A stretch of DNA of 64,000 bases from Brevibacillus laterosporus (GTDB lineage: Bacteria; Bacillota; Bacilli; Brevibacillales; Brevibacillaceae). Within the stretch, counting starts at the first letter, position 1; every line of letters starts with the position of its first letter. A program made the translations under genes and the position numbers. This document shows, piece by piece, positions 1 to 9,142 of the stretch. Location: NCBI RefSeq assembly GCF_030489605.1, contig NZ_JAUKFY010000023.1, forward strand, positions 1 to 64,000, in the 5' to 3' direction. The notes beneath the pieces were generated by a model. The model was given only the letters and a program-made list of their open reading frames with translations, had not been told where the DNA came from and made no database searches.

Positions 1-29
1 TTCTTATTCAGAGCATGGCAAGTATGTTT

Positions 30-102
<73 letters not shown>

Positions 103-114
103 CCTTTATTATGT

Positions 115-188
115 AGGGGCATAGTTTAATGGTAGAACAAAAGTCTCCAAAACTTTTGGCGTGGGTTCGATTCCTACTGCCCCTGCCA
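115..188 (+). tRNA. tRNA-Trp (CCA)
   Basis: Acceptor AGGGGCA/TGCCCCT, anticodon loop CTCCAAA giving anticodon CCA, T arm GTGGG TTCGATT CCTAC, discriminator G, and CCA encoded. It lies 12 bp after tRNA-Phe. Confidence 0.95.
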
Positions 189-203
189 CTATAATGTTAG
201 TAT

Positions 204-280
204 GGCGGTCGTGGCGAAGTGGTTAACGCATCGGATTGTGGCTCCGACACTCGTGGGTTCGATTCCCATCGATCGCCCCA
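204..280 (+). tRNA. tRNA-His (GTG)
   Basis: The extra G at -1 (204) pairs with the C discriminator (277), as expected for tRNA-His. Anticodon loop TTGTGGC gives anticodon GTG. The 3' CCA is encoded. Short ORFs over this cluster are tRNA artefacts. Confidence 0.95.
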
Positions 281-288
281 TTTTTTAT

Positions 289-364
289 GCGGACGTAGCT
301 CAATTGGTAGAGCGTCGCCTTGCCAAGGCGAAGGTCGCGGGTTCGAGACCCGTCGTCCGCTCCA
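289..364 (+). tRNA. tRNA-Gly (GCC)
   Basis: Acceptor GCGGACG/CGTCCGC, anticodon stem TCGCC/GGCGA, loop TTGCCAA giving anticodon GCC, discriminator T, and CCA encoded. Confidence 0.95.
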
Positions 365-369
365 TATGT

Positions 370-443
370 GGAGGTATAGCCAAGTGGTAAGGCACGGGTC
401 TGCAAAACCCTCATCCCCGGTTCAAATCCGGGTACCTCCTCCA
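370..443 (+). tRNA. tRNA-Cys (GCA)
   Basis: Acceptor GGAGGTA/TACCTCC, anticodon loop CTGCAAA giving anticodon GCA, T arm CCCGG TTCAAAT CCGGG, discriminator T, and CCA encoded. Confidence 0.95.
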
Positions 444-555
444 TTTCAAACAATTTGATATTTTTCTACAACCATTAATAATATGTTGATTTTTATAGAA
501 AAATATGATAGATTCATAGAGTAATGATTTGAAATGGTTATTTGAAATTAAACAT

Positions 556-638
556 GCCGGTATGGCGGAATTGGCAGACGCGCGCGACTCAAAATCGTGA
601 GGGAAACCGTGGGGGTTCAAGTCCCTCTACCGGCACCA
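556..638 (+). tRNA. tRNA-Leu (CAA)
   Basis: Acceptor GCCGGTA/TACCGGC, anticodon loop CTCAAAA giving anticodon CAA, a long variable arm typical of class II tRNAs, discriminator A, and CCA encoded. Last gene of the cluster; a strong terminator follows 10 bp downstream. Confidence 0.95.
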
Positions 639-648
639 TACGTAAAGC

Positions 649-690
649 AAATGCTTTCTTCAATAAAGAAGAAAGCATTTTTGTTTTTAT
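649..690 (+). terminator. Rho-independent terminator of the tRNA cluster
   Basis: Perfect 13-bp stem AAATGCTTTCTTC/GAAGAAAGCATTT around a 6-nt loop, followed by a T-rich tail. Confidence 0.9.
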
Positions 691-779
691 TACTAAATTA
701 CTACTTACAGCACAGGTTATTTTGATTCAAAAATAAATTCAGAGTCATTTGATAGGAAGATGGTAAGGGGGAAGACGGT

Positions 780-2117
780 GTGAAGTACGGCTTAAATAGT
801 ACACCACCTTGGAAGGTAACAATACCGGCAGCTGTGCAGTGGTTTATTGTAACTCTTTCGTGTAGCATTGCAGTACCTATTGTCATTGGTGAAGCTTATG
901 GTTTAAGCGAAGCCCAAACAGCTTTATTTATTCAACAGACTTTGTTTTATATTGGATTAGCCTCTCTTATTCAAGCTTGGATTGGTCATAGATATCCTAT
1001 GATGGAGGCACCTGCAGGTTTATGGTGGAGTATTTTTCTTATGTTAGGCCAAATAGGGGTTACGATGGGATTAGCCCCAATGGAAATAGGACAATCCTTT
1101 CAGGTAGGGATGGTCATCTCGGGTTTGATCTTTTTCATTTTAGGCTTCACCAATTCTATAAGTAAATTGCAGAAGCTTTTTACCCCTGCTGTAACTGGAA
1201 CATATATGATTTTACTTGCAATATCACTAGCTAGTAATTTTATTAAAGGGATGCTAGGAGTAGGCTATCATGGTTCAACTACCGTACTTCCCAGCATTTC
1301 CTTAGCCTCTATTGTTATTATTATGATTGTGTTACTATGTCAAAAAATAAAAGCTGTTGCTAGCTTTGCAGTATTAATCGGAATGTTGGCAGGTTGGGGA
1401 ACCTATGCTTTAATGGGATGGACAGACCCTATTAGAGAATCATCGACTCTGGTAACTTTACCTCGTTTGTTTTTCTGGGGACCGTTTCATTGGGATCTAG
1501 GGATTGTAATAACATGTGTACTTACAACGCTAATTCTTTTAACTAATTTAATAACTAGCATTGCAGTAATTGGTGAAACAACGGAAGAAAAGGCGGAAAA
1601 GAGACATTTTGATAAAGGCGGAGTATTTACAGGTGTGTCCCATCTAATATCTGGCTTGACAGGAGTTGTGGGAATGATACCACTCACACTTGCTGCAGCG
1701 TTTATACAGACGACAAGGATTGCATCTAGGTTACCTTTTATTTTAGCTATGTCTTTGATGATGATTATTGGGCTTCTGCCTTCTATTTCTAATATACTAG
1801 CAACCTTGCCAACACCAGTTGCCTATGCAGCTATGTTCGTTGCGTATGCCCAAATCCTGGGATTTGGTTTACGAGATTTTAAAAGAGTTCCTTTTAATGA
1901 ACGAACGATTATTGTGGTAGGATGTTCTTTATTGCTGGGATTAGGTATCATGTTTGTTGCTCCTGATGCGTGGAGAACTCTGCATCCTATGCTAAGTTTC
2001 TTATGTAGTAACGGACTCCTAGTGGGTGTGCTATTAGTTTTGTTATTAGAACATGTTATTTACCCTAATCGTGCGGTACAAACTGTAGATACAAAAAAAG
2101 ACGAATCTGCTTCCTAG
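780..2117 (+). CDS. NCS2-family nucleobase permease (YwdJ-like)
   Basis: A 445-residue, very hydrophobic protein with roughly 12 membrane segments in the inner membrane. The family (nucleobase:cation symporter 2) imports uracil, xanthine or related bases with a proton. The N-terminal run GLNSTPPWKVTIPAAVQWF and the PMMEAPAGLWWS segment fit uracil/xanthine permeases of the YwdJ type. The start is GTG after an AAGGGGGAAG ribosome site. No purine riboswitch fold was seen in the short leader, so regulation is unknown. Substrate is not deducible from sequence. Its last codons form the left arm of a terminator shared with the convergent gene. Confidence 0.8.
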   Translation: MKYGLNSTPPWKVTIPAAVQWFIVTLSCSIAVPIVIGEAYGLSEAQTALFIQQTLFYIGLASLIQAWIGHRYPMMEAPAGLWWSIFLMLGQIGVTMGLAPMEIGQSFQVGMVISGLIFFILGFTNSISKLQKLFTPAVTGTYMILLAISLASNFIKGMLGVGYHGSTTVLPSISLASIVIIMIVLLCQKIKAVASFAVLIGMLAGWGTYALMGWTDPIRESSTLVTLPRLFFWGPFHWDLGIVITCVLTTLILLTNLITSIAVIGETTEEKAEKRHFDKGGVFTGVSHLISGLTGVVGMIPLTLAAAFIQTTRIASRLPFILAMSLMMIIGLLPSISNILATLPTPVAYAAMFVAYAQILGFGLRDFKRVPFNERTIIVVGCSLLLGLGIMFVAPDAWRTLHPMLSFLCSNGLLVGVLLVLLLEHVIYPNRAVQTVDTKKDESAS

Positions 2118-2133
2118 GCAATTCGTCTTTTTT
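2094..2133. terminator. Bidirectional terminator overlapping the permease stop
   Basis: Stem AAAAAAGACGAAT/ATTCGTCTTTTTT with A and T runs on the two sides, so it can end both convergent transcripts. The left arm lies inside the permease coding sequence. Confidence 0.85.
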
Positions 2134-2136
2134 GAT

Positions 2137-2811
2137 TTACTTTGTTGAAATAATTGCGGATTGAACAATGTCACCGCCATTGATCTCGATCATCATTCTA
2201 GCTGAGGAACCAATAATTTTTTCCTGTTCGTTTGGCGAAACATTTGGTGGAATAAAGATGATCTGAACGAGCTCTGTACTGTCAGTTGTAACACTGGTTC
2301 GGAGAGAATCCACAATAGGGCTACCAAATGCTCCATTCTGATCAGCTAAAATTATTTTTCCGTTCATAGTAACGTCACGTCCATTTAGAGCTGAATAAAC
2401 ATCGTTTTCTGTACCTAATTGACAACGTATTGGAAGTTGTAGCTTGTGAACATCATATAAACCAAAAGGAAGAAAATGTGTAATTGATAAAAAGTTATTT
2501 ACATCTACTGCGGAATTTACCCAATGAAAGGGATTTCCTTGCAGAATTCGGCGTAGTAACGCCTCAGAAGAAGGGCGGTATCGGCTAGGATCGATACCTA
2601 ATGCTTTAAACCCTGCACGCCAGTAGCTTAGATTAGGGATATTCTTCATGCTTTCAAGAGAATGCTCTATACGCAGAGATTCAATAAAATAATTCATGCG
2701 ACCCATCAGCATTTTGGGAGAGCTAGAGAGGGACATTCCCGAATAATGAATCATCCCCAAAGAAAAATCAGGAAGCTTCTCTAACAGATTGGAATCAATG
2801 GTTATGTACAT
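2137..2811 (-). CDS. B3/B4 domain protein (tRNA-editing-domain-like)
   Basis: A 224-residue cytoplasmic protein. The centre (FKALGIDPSRYRPSSEALLR, then a hydrophobic NPFHWVNSAVDVNNF segment) matches the B3/B4 domain known from the phenylalanyl-tRNA synthetase beta chain, which there edits mischarged tRNA-Phe. Free-standing members are common in Firmicutes and of uncertain function. The start is the ATG at 2811, preceded by GAAAGGAG at good spacing; an upstream in-frame ATG lacks a ribosome site. No partner genes are evident, since it is convergent with the permease. Confidence 0.75.
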   Translation of the reverse strand: MYITIDSNLLEKLPDFSLGMIHYSGMSLSSSPKMLMGRMNYFIESLRIEHSLESMKNIPNLSYWRAGFKALGIDPSRYRPSSEALLRRILQGNPFHWVNSAVDVNNFLSITHFLPFGLYDVHKLQLPIRCQLGTENDVYSALNGRDVTMNGKIILADQNGAFGSPIVDSLRTSVTTDSTELVQIIFIPPNVSPNEQEKIIGSSARMMIEINGGDIVQSAIISTK

Positions 2812-3036
2812 GAAAAATGCTCCTTTCAAATACAAAATTATAAAATAGTATATCACTCTTTAGAAACATATAAAATTCCGTCAGCACTATAAGCTTTTTA
2901 GTACATGTTTAATTGACTACAACATATTTGATCGGTCATGGAAAAGCCAATAACAAACATGGGAATAAAGGGGAAATCATTTGTTTTTACGTAACAGATC
3001 ACGTAACATGAGGAAAGAGATTTCAATGAAATATTT

Positions 3037-3065
3037 TTGTAGAGGGCTCTGTCCTTTTATACAAT
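3037..3065 (+). promoter_or_regulatory. Putative sigma-A promoter upstream of rnhA
   Basis: TTGTAG at 3037, a 17-bp spacer, then TACAAT at 3060, placed 34 bp before the rnhA start. The -35 match is only partial. Confidence 0.4.
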
Positions 3066-3098
3066 AGAAATAGAAACCAAGGAGGGAACGTAGGAACG

Positions 3099-3533
3099 AT
3101 GAAGGAAGTAACAATTTATACAGACGGAGCATGCTCGGGGAATCCTGGTCCAGGTGGCTGGGGGGCGCTTCTGTTTTATGGTGAACATAAAAAAGAGATG
3201 TCAGGATCAGCTGAGCAAACGACAAATAATCGAATGGAATTACAGGCTGTTATCGAAGCTTTAAAGGTTCTTAAGGAGCCCTGCAAGGTTACGATATATA
3301 GCGATAGTGCCTATGTTGTAAACTGTTTTCAACAGCGTTGGCATGTGGGCTGGGTGCAGCGAGGATGGAAAAATAGCAAAAACCAACCTGTGGAGAATCA
3401 GGAGCTATGGAAAGAGCTTCTGTCACTCATGGAAATTCATCAGGTTAGCTATGTAAAAGTAAAGGGCCATGCTGACAATGAATGGAATAATCGTTGCGAC
3501 GAATTGGCCACAGGAGCGATTAAACACCGGTGA
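3099..3533 (+). CDS. rnhA: Ribonuclease HI
   Basis: A 144-residue cytoplasmic enzyme that cuts the RNA strand of RNA:DNA hybrids. The catalytic set D9 (YTDGACSGNPG), E47, D69 (YSDSAY) and D134 is complete, as is H124 in the KGHADNEWNN loop. Length is normal for the bacterial type I enzyme, including the basic handle around residues 80-95. ATG start behind an AAGGAGGG site. The stop overlaps the GTG start of queG by four bases (GTGA), so the two are translationally coupled. Confidence 0.95.
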   Translation: MKEVTIYTDGACSGNPGPGGWGALLFYGEHKKEMSGSAEQTTNNRMELQAVIEALKVLKEPCKVTIYSDSAYVVNCFQQRWHVGWVQRGWKNSKNQPVENQELWKELLSLMEIHQVSYVKVKGHADNEWNNRCDELATGAIKHR

Positions 3534-4711
3534 AGCCATCTAAAGACACAGCATATTGGCAACAAATAAAAGAAACCATTCAATGCTATGCAGCAGAAAT
3601 AGGCATTGATAAAATAGGATTTACCTCAGCAGATCCTTTTTTAGAATTAAAAGACAGACTGATCGAGCATCGTGAAAAAGGATATGAATCAGGTTTTGAA
3701 GAGAAGGACATTGATAAGCGTGTGTATCCTGAGCTTACTCTTGAGGGAGCACGTTCTATCATCGCTATTGCTATTGCCTATCCCTCCAAGATGACCAATT
3801 TTCCGAAATCAGAGCCTGAGGCGTATAGAGGGATTTTAGCCCGCTCTGCATGGGGATTAGATTATCATCACATTCTGCGTGATAAATTGAACCAACTTGC
3901 CGATTTTATTCAAACACTGGAACCAGAAGCACGTTTAGAATCTATGGTAGATACAGGTGTTCTGTCTGATCGAGCTGTAGCTGAAAGAGCGGGAATAGGA
4001 TGGGTAGGAAAAAATTGCTCCATTATTACCCCAGAATTCGGTTCTTACGTCTATCTGGGCGAGATGATCACGAACCTGCCGTTACCATCCGATCAGCCAA
4101 TAGAAGATCAGTGTGGAGACTGTACACTTTGTTTGGATACTTGCCCTACCCAGGCCTTAGTTCAAGGAGGGCAACTAAATTCACAGAGATGTGTAGCGTT
4201 TCTTACTCAAGTGAAGGACGAAATACCAGAGGAATTCCGGGAAAAAATGGGAAATAGATTATATGGCTGTGATACCTGTCAGACGGTATGCCCTAAAAAT
4301 AAAGGGATGAACTTTACACATCACCCAGAAACTTTACCAGATCCAGAGCTTGTTAAACCTTTGCTAAGGCCCCTACTCACAATTGGAAATAAAGAATTTA
4401 AAGCGAGATTTGGAAAATCGGCAGCAGCTTGGCGCGGTAAAAAGCCTATACAAAGAAATGCCATTTTGGGTTTAGCACATTTTAGAGATAAGTCAGCAGT
4501 TCCAGATCTAATCGAGCTTTTGAATAAAGATTTACGCCCCGTTATTCGAGGAACCTCTGCATGGGCATTAGGACGGATTGGTGGAGAGTTAGCAGTGGAA
4601 GCATTGGAACTAGCCAATCTTAAGGAACAAGATGGGTCTGTTTTACAAGAAATACAAAAAGCATTAAAAAAGCTAGAAGGAAAAAACGTGACAGCGAACA
4701 ATAATACCTAG
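3530..4711 (+). CDS. queG: Epoxyqueuosine reductase QueG
   Basis: A 393-residue cytoplasmic enzyme that reduces epoxyqueuosine in tRNA to queuosine using cobalamin and two 4Fe-4S clusters. The ferredoxin-like motifs CGDCTLCLDTCP and CDTCQTVCP bind the clusters, and GIGWVGKNC is the family signature just before them. The C-terminal part (about 290-385) carries HEAT-like repeats (RNAILGLAHFRD, RGTSAWALGRIGG) that contact tRNA. GTG start overlapping the rnhA stop. Length is typical of Firmicute QueG. It acts in the last step of the queuosine tRNA modification pathway. Confidence 0.93.
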   Translation: MKPSKDTAYWQQIKETIQCYAAEIGIDKIGFTSADPFLELKDRLIEHREKGYESGFEEKDIDKRVYPELTLEGARSIIAIAIAYPSKMTNFPKSEPEAYRGILARSAWGLDYHHILRDKLNQLADFIQTLEPEARLESMVDTGVLSDRAVAERAGIGWVGKNCSIITPEFGSYVYLGEMITNLPLPSDQPIEDQCGDCTLCLDTCPTQALVQGGQLNSQRCVAFLTQVKDEIPEEFREKMGNRLYGCDTCQTVCPKNKGMNFTHHPETLPDPELVKPLLRPLLTIGNKEFKARFGKSAAAWRGKKPIQRNAILGLAHFRDKSAVPDLIELLNKDLRPVIRGTSAWALGRIGGELAVEALELANLKEQDGSVLQEIQKALKKLEGKNVTANNNT

Positions 4712-4770
4712 AGGGTTGCTTCCGGAATATCTAGCACATAACAATGCTAAATATAAAGGAGAGAGTAAGG

Positions 4771-5289
4771 ATGAATGTATTGCATTACTCTTATATGGAT
4801 GCACCTATTGGGGGATTGATTTTAGTTACGAATCAAATTGGTGTTTGTTATATCCAATTTGGACAAGATGAGGAAAGCATGCATGCCGTCCAAAGCTGGG
4901 CAAAAAAATGGCAATATACATTAGCAGATCGTCCTACACCAGAAAAACATCATGAGCTCCACCGACAATTGCAGGATTATTTCCAAGGAAAACGTAAAAC
5001 ATTTACTTTCCCTATAGACTTGCATGGAACAGTGTTTCAGAAAAAGGTTTGGAATGCATTACTTACTATTCCTTATGGTGAGACACGCTCTTATAAAGAA
5101 ATTGCTTGTATTATTGGTTCAGATAAGGCGGTAAGAGCGGTAGGAGGGGCTAATAACAAAAATCCAGTCTCGGTACTTGTTCCATGCCATCGAGTAATTG
5201 GAGCGAATGGATCATTGGTCGGCTATGGTGGAGGGTTATCCATTAAGGAACAATTACTTTCTTTAGAAGGAATATTACCACAGAAATAA
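4771..5289 (+). CDS. ogt: Methylated-DNA--protein-cysteine methyltransferase
   Basis: A 172-residue DNA repair protein that transfers the methyl group of O6-methylguanine to its own cysteine. The active site PCHRV (C139) is intact and is preceded by the helix-turn-helix region (YGETRSYKEIA, AVRAVGGANNKNP). The ATG at 4771 is chosen because an AAAGGAGAG site lies 8 bp upstream; the ATG at 4744 has no such site. It follows queG by about 60 bp and may share its transcript. Confidence 0.93.
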   Translation: MNVLHYSYMDAPIGGLILVTNQIGVCYIQFGQDEESMHAVQSWAKKWQYTLADRPTPEKHHELHRQLQDYFQGKRKTFTFPIDLHGTVFQKKVWNALLTIPYGETRSYKEIACIIGSDKAVRAVGGANNKNPVSVLVPCHRVIGANGSLVGYGGGLSIKEQLLSLEGILPQK

Positions 5290-5452
5290 TGAAATAGGTT
5301 TACTAGCTGAATAGCTGTGTGGATTGCATGCTCATGGGTCAAGGCTCTTAGCCATATAATTAGCAATAGATACTAGTTGCCCGATCAAGAGTGCTATACG
5401 TTGAAAATTGATCGGAAGCGTACATCCCGAAATGGAAGGGAGCATACGTAAT

Positions 5453-6484
5453 ATGGTGGGAGAAGCTTGGAGAACTGAGGTAAACCAATACCTCGAAGAA
5501 ATAGACAAGGCACTTTTAAGCCTGAATTTTTCTATTTCGCCCCAACAAATGAGACTTACGGAAGAAACAAGGAAAGCGATTAGGTATTGGCAGGAAGCTT
5601 GGCTTCAATGGAGGAATGTACAATACGATCCCGAAAACTGGTCATTGCATGCGGTTCATACAAAGCTAACACCTATTTATGAGGCCGTGTGCTCTTCAAA
5701 TGTTATAGTATCAGGACTTCTTCATAGGAGAATTTATTACAGACCGACTCCATCTGCCCCTCTTGAGTTTTATGAAGTACAGACTAACGAACAGATAAAA
5801 TTAATCTCTGATGACGAAAGCCTGTGGAAATTCGAACAGGTGTGGGGGATGCCAATGCCGTTATTTCATGGCAATGATTCTGATTTGGCAAATTCCAAAA
5901 ACAATAACCAAGAGAAGGAGAGTTCCTCACATAATAATTTGCCTAATACTGTAGTGAACTCAAAAATCCATCCTGTTGTTCTATCCTATCGTTATAACCG
6001 GGAAGCTGCTGTTGCTTATGCAAATACGTATTGGGAAACTCCTAACCCGGCATATCCTTATTTTCAAGATGATTGTACCAACTTTATTTCTCAATGCTTG
6101 CATGCAGGTGGAATTCCTATGATATTTACTAATAGCAGGGCCAAAGGATGGTGGTATCGTCATCGAAAAGAGGGATGGAGTTTTAGTTGGTCCATTGCAA
6201 ATAGTCTAGAATTATTGTTGGCAAAAGGAGGGGCTCCCTTTTATGCTCAACGAAGGGAAACTCCGCAGGAATTGGAACTCGGTGATATCATTTGTTATGA
6301 TTTTACTGGGGATGGGAGATGGGATCATAATACAATTGTCGTAGCAAAAGATGAGCAGGGATTTCCGTTGGTGAATGCGCACACGTTTAATGCGCAGTAT
6401 CGCTATTGGGAGTACTTAGATTCTACCGCTTATACACCTGCTATCAAGTATCGCTTCTTTCATGTGATGGCAATCGATAATTAA
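5453..6484 (+). CDS. Putative amidase domain protein (Amidase_6)
   Basis: A 343-residue protein. The C-terminal half (about residues 180-340) is the putative amidase domain: YNREAAVAYANTYWE followed by QDDCTNFISQCLHAGG, where the cysteine is the likely nucleophile, and a WDHNTIVV segment giving the histidine of an NlpC/P60-like papain fold. The family probably cleaves cell-wall amides. No clear signal peptide is seen, so location is uncertain; many relatives are sporulation-associated. The ATG at 5453 follows GGAAGGGAG; an upstream TTG (5408) and ATG (5432) are possible. Confidence 0.72.
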   Translation: MVGEAWRTEVNQYLEEIDKALLSLNFSISPQQMRLTEETRKAIRYWQEAWLQWRNVQYDPENWSLHAVHTKLTPIYEAVCSSNVIVSGLLHRRIYYRPTPSAPLEFYEVQTNEQIKLISDDESLWKFEQVWGMPMPLFHGNDSDLANSKNNNQEKESSSHNNLPNTVVNSKIHPVVLSYRYNREAAVAYANTYWETPNPAYPYFQDDCTNFISQCLHAGGIPMIFTNSRAKGWWYRHRKEGWSFSWSIANSLELLLAKGGAPFYAQRRETPQELELGDIICYDFTGDGRWDHNTIVVAKDEQGFPLVNAHTFNAQYRYWEYLDSTAYTPAIKYRFFHVMAIDN

Positions 6485-6593
6485 AACATTACTTTGTATG
6501 TTGTTACAGCAAAGGTTCAGATAAGAAAAACCTAAAAAAGTGCTTTTTTATCAAATGATTTGGTACTTGCAAAATCACTAGGGAATGGTCAAG

Positions 6594-6657
6594 AACCCTA
6601 AAGAGTAGTTTGCTTCTTTTGAATTGGGGGGAAGCTGTTCTTTAGGGTTTTCTTTCT
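6594..6657 (+). terminator. Terminator after the amidase gene
   Basis: Outer stem AACCCTAAAGA/TCTTTAGGGTT with an inner GCTTC/GAAGC hairpin, followed by TTTTC. It is long for a terminator but placed correctly. Confidence 0.6.
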
Positions 6658-6736
6658 AAAGCTTTTTTCAAGCATATCGGAATTAACTTTTTTACGATAA
6701 GATGATAATGAGTTTGTTAGAGGAGAGGTAACGTCT

Positions 6737-7210
6737 ATGTCTTTACACATCGTACTACATGAACCATTAATTCCAGCCAATACAGGGAATATTGCTAGAA
6801 CTTGCGCAGCTACTGGTGTTCATTTGCATCTCATACGTCCGCTTGGCTTTTCAACTGATGACAAAGCCCTTAAACGAGCAGGATTGGATTATTGGCATGC
6901 AGTAAATATCAGCTACTACGATAATTTTGATCATTTTGCCCAAGTTCATGAGCATAAAACAGACCGTTTTTTCTTTGTAGAGACAAATGGGACAAGATCT
7001 TATAGCGATATCGCTTTTCAACCTGGCGATTTTATTATCTTGGGTAAAGAAACTAGTGGCATTCCACAAGAAATTATGGACAGATACGATCCTAGTCAAA
7101 TTGTTCGTATCCCTATGGGGGGCGCAACCAGATCAATGAATTTATCTAATTGTGCAGCCATTGTTACTTTTGAAGGGCTACGGCAGATCGGCTTTCCAGG
7201 ACTGGATTAA
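6737..7210 (+). CDS. trmL: tRNA (cytidine/uridine-34-2'-O)-methyltransferase TrmL
   Basis: A 157-residue SPOUT methyltransferase that methylates the wobble ribose of leucine tRNAs with S-adenosylmethionine. Seen: the N-terminal EPLIPANTGNIARTCA signature, GKETSGIP in the middle, and the trefoil-knot segment RIPMGGATRSMNLSNCAAI. Length is typical of the minimal single-domain family. Ribosome site AGAGGAGAGG before ATG. It is interesting beside queG, which also acts on position 34, but the two are not clearly in one operon. Confidence 0.93.
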   Translation: MSLHIVLHEPLIPANTGNIARTCAATGVHLHLIRPLGFSTDDKALKRAGLDYWHAVNISYYDNFDHFAQVHEHKTDRFFFVETNGTRSYSDIAFQPGDFIILGKETSGIPQEIMDRYDPSQIVRIPMGGATRSMNLSNCAAIVTFEGLRQIGFPGLD

Positions 7211-7269
7211 ACTAGCTTGTTGTTTTTCTGTAGATAAATATAAGGTAGGGTATTCAAAGGGAGGAACTT

Positions 7270-8001
7270 ATGTCACAGGCAACCACAGTTTTTTTTGACC
7301 TAGATGGAACATTATTGGAAATGCATACAGATCAATTCGTGGAGAACTATTTAAAAGAGTTAGCTAAGTTCGTAGGAGATACCTTTGAATCAAAGCAATT
7401 GATTAGCTGGCTATGGGATTCAACAAAAGCAATGATTATTAATAAGGAAGCAGATAAAACCAACGAACAGATATTCATTGAGAGTTTCGTTACAAAGAGT
7501 GGCACGAAGAAAGAAGATGTATGGCCTATCTTTGAAAAATTTTATGTCGAGCTATTTCCAAATTTATCACACTACACGAATCCATCACCTTGGGGGAAAA
7601 AATTAGTGGAAGCAGCGAAAGAGGCAGGTTATCGTGTTGCTGTTACTACAAACCCTGTTTTTCCGAAAGAGGCTATATACGGGAGATTGGCGTGGCTTGA
7701 ATTAACACCTGAAGATTTTGAATTGGTAACGGTATATGAGACATCTCATTTCACGAAACCAAATCTGGAGTATTACCGTGAAGTCTGTGAGCGCCTACAA
7801 GTAACACCGGAAGAGTGCATCATGGTAGGAAATCATATGCAGGAAGACATGGTAGCAAGTCAATTGGGTGTAAAAACATTTTTGGTGACCAATTACATGG
7901 AGGATCGTGGAGAGCCTACCTATCAGGTAGACCAACGAGGGACGATTGAGGAATTATATCAAGCAATTATAAATCGTCAGGGTGTTTTTGCTAAAGCTTA
8001 G
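7270..8001 (+). CDS. HAD-superfamily hydrolase
   Basis: A 243-residue cytoplasmic phosphatase-like protein. Motif I is FFDLDGTLLEM (nucleophile and general acid aspartates), motif II is the AVTTNP threonine, the motif III lysine is in TKPNLEYY, and motif IV is MVGNHMQEDMVAS. The cap lies between motifs I and II, as in class IA enzymes. The substrate cannot be read from sequence. ATG start with GGGAGGA upstream. It lies 59 bp after trmL and ends before a strong terminator. Confidence 0.82.
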   Translation: MSQATTVFFDLDGTLLEMHTDQFVENYLKELAKFVGDTFESKQLISWLWDSTKAMIINKEADKTNEQIFIESFVTKSGTKKEDVWPIFEKFYVELFPNLSHYTNPSPWGKKLVEAAKEAGYRVAVTTNPVFPKEAIYGRLAWLELTPEDFELVTVYETSHFTKPNLEYYREVCERLQVTPEECIMVGNHMQEDMVASQLGVKTFLVTNYMEDRGEPTYQVDQRGTIEELYQAIINRQGVFAKA

Positions 8002-8101
8002 CAATTATTGATAGAAGTTACGATTAAGAATGGGAATGAATAAGACAAAGAACCAAAAAAGGTAAAGCAGCAAAAAAATAAAGAACAGAGATTAACCGAA
8101 A

Positions 8102-8131
8102 AAAAAGCTGCCCAAAAAAGGCAGCTTTTTT
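8102..8131 (+). terminator. Rho-independent terminator after the HAD gene
   Basis: Stem AAAAAGCTGCC/GGCAGCTTTTT around CAAAAAA, ending in T6. Confidence 0.88.
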
Positions 8132-8767
8132 ATGAAAAGTTCTTTTAAAGCGGTAGAACCTCATTTGATCAATTTCTGTAATAATGACAACTCTTTCTTA
8201 GCGTAATAGGATGGATGTTACTTCTTGACAGAAACTGATTATAAATTTGACCGTCAGCATTTTTATGGCTTCCACAGGAAGGGCTGTTTTCTTGGAGAAC
8301 GATATGAGCTGCCTAGCATTGTTTAGCAAGCTAGAGAGTTCCATAAGCTCCTCTAAATAGTTACTTACATCACATCAAGATTCTCCCCGACTTTTACTAT
8401 GCCTCATCCGAAATCGTCCTCATTTCCCCGATAATTTTAGTTGATCCTCTTAGTGTAACAAAACCACCGAGTATCTTGGGGCAAACCATAAATGCTTGTT
8501 TGGATCGACTAATTCCTTTATTTTTTCCTTTAGCTGTAGTCACCGTTATAACAAAAATAAGTCCAAGTTAGAATGGAACTGACGAGGGGCATGTTCGATT
8601 CAGCTTTTCCTTTAGCTTACCTATTAAAAATAACCAGCTCAAGTTCACAAAGAACATGTGACTCGTCTGGTTATCAAAGCGTTAAAATATCTTGAAAAGT
8701 ATAAGTGTTTAAAATCGTATTAATTCCTAAAAACAAATATAGCCACAGAATTGTACGAACTTCTACT
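8132..8767. other. Gene-poor interval, possible gene remnant
   Basis: No supported gene. On the minus strand around 8400-8510 a 30-odd-codon open stretch reads as globular protein without a proper start and could be a relic. Nothing recognisable was found. Confidence 0.4.
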
Positions 8768-8860
8768 TTACATATTCCAGGTCTTATCTTCGTTATATCC
8801 AGCCGTCAAGATGAAGAATAGAAAGACGACGAATACTCCACCAACAATAAACGTACCCAT
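8768..8860 (-). CDS. 30-residue single-membrane-segment peptide
   Basis: A tiny gene with an excellent ribosome site (AAAGGAG, 10 bp before ATG). The product begins MGTFIVGG, has about 15 hydrophobic residues (VFVVFLFFILTA) and ends in a short polar tail, GYNEDKTWNM. This is the shape of small single-pass membrane proteins common in spore formers. It is transcribed away from prkA, which lies 280 bp to its right. Function unknown. Confidence 0.6.
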   Translation of the reverse strand: MGTFIVGGVFVVFLFFILTAGYNEDKTWNM

Positions 8861-9142
8861 AGAGTAGAGCTCCTTTCTTTACTGTAGTACATCCATTATA
8901 ACGTAGACAGACTTTTTTGCCTATTGTATGACTTGACAGAATTGTTTCATTTTTTATAAAAACTTCTAACTACTTTGAGTGAAACATGATGGGCACATCT
9001 GCATACTCATAGGAGAGAACCTTATTTTCACCTGATATTTGGAGGTCTCTCAAGAATGCTAAAAAATATCGGGACATATATTTGTAAAAATAATCTACAG
9101 TTGCGAGTTGAGAATTGGCTGGTTTAGGGAGGAGTGACTTGC

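Noticed and set aside
202-620. Several 60-80 codon open frames over the tRNA cluster
   Set aside because: They lie across tRNA-His, Gly, Cys and Leu on both strands and have no ribosome sites; translations are typical tRNA artefacts.
700-780. Purine riboswitch before the nucleobase permease
   Set aside because: No conserved aptamer core or anti-terminator pairing could be found in the 90-bp leader.
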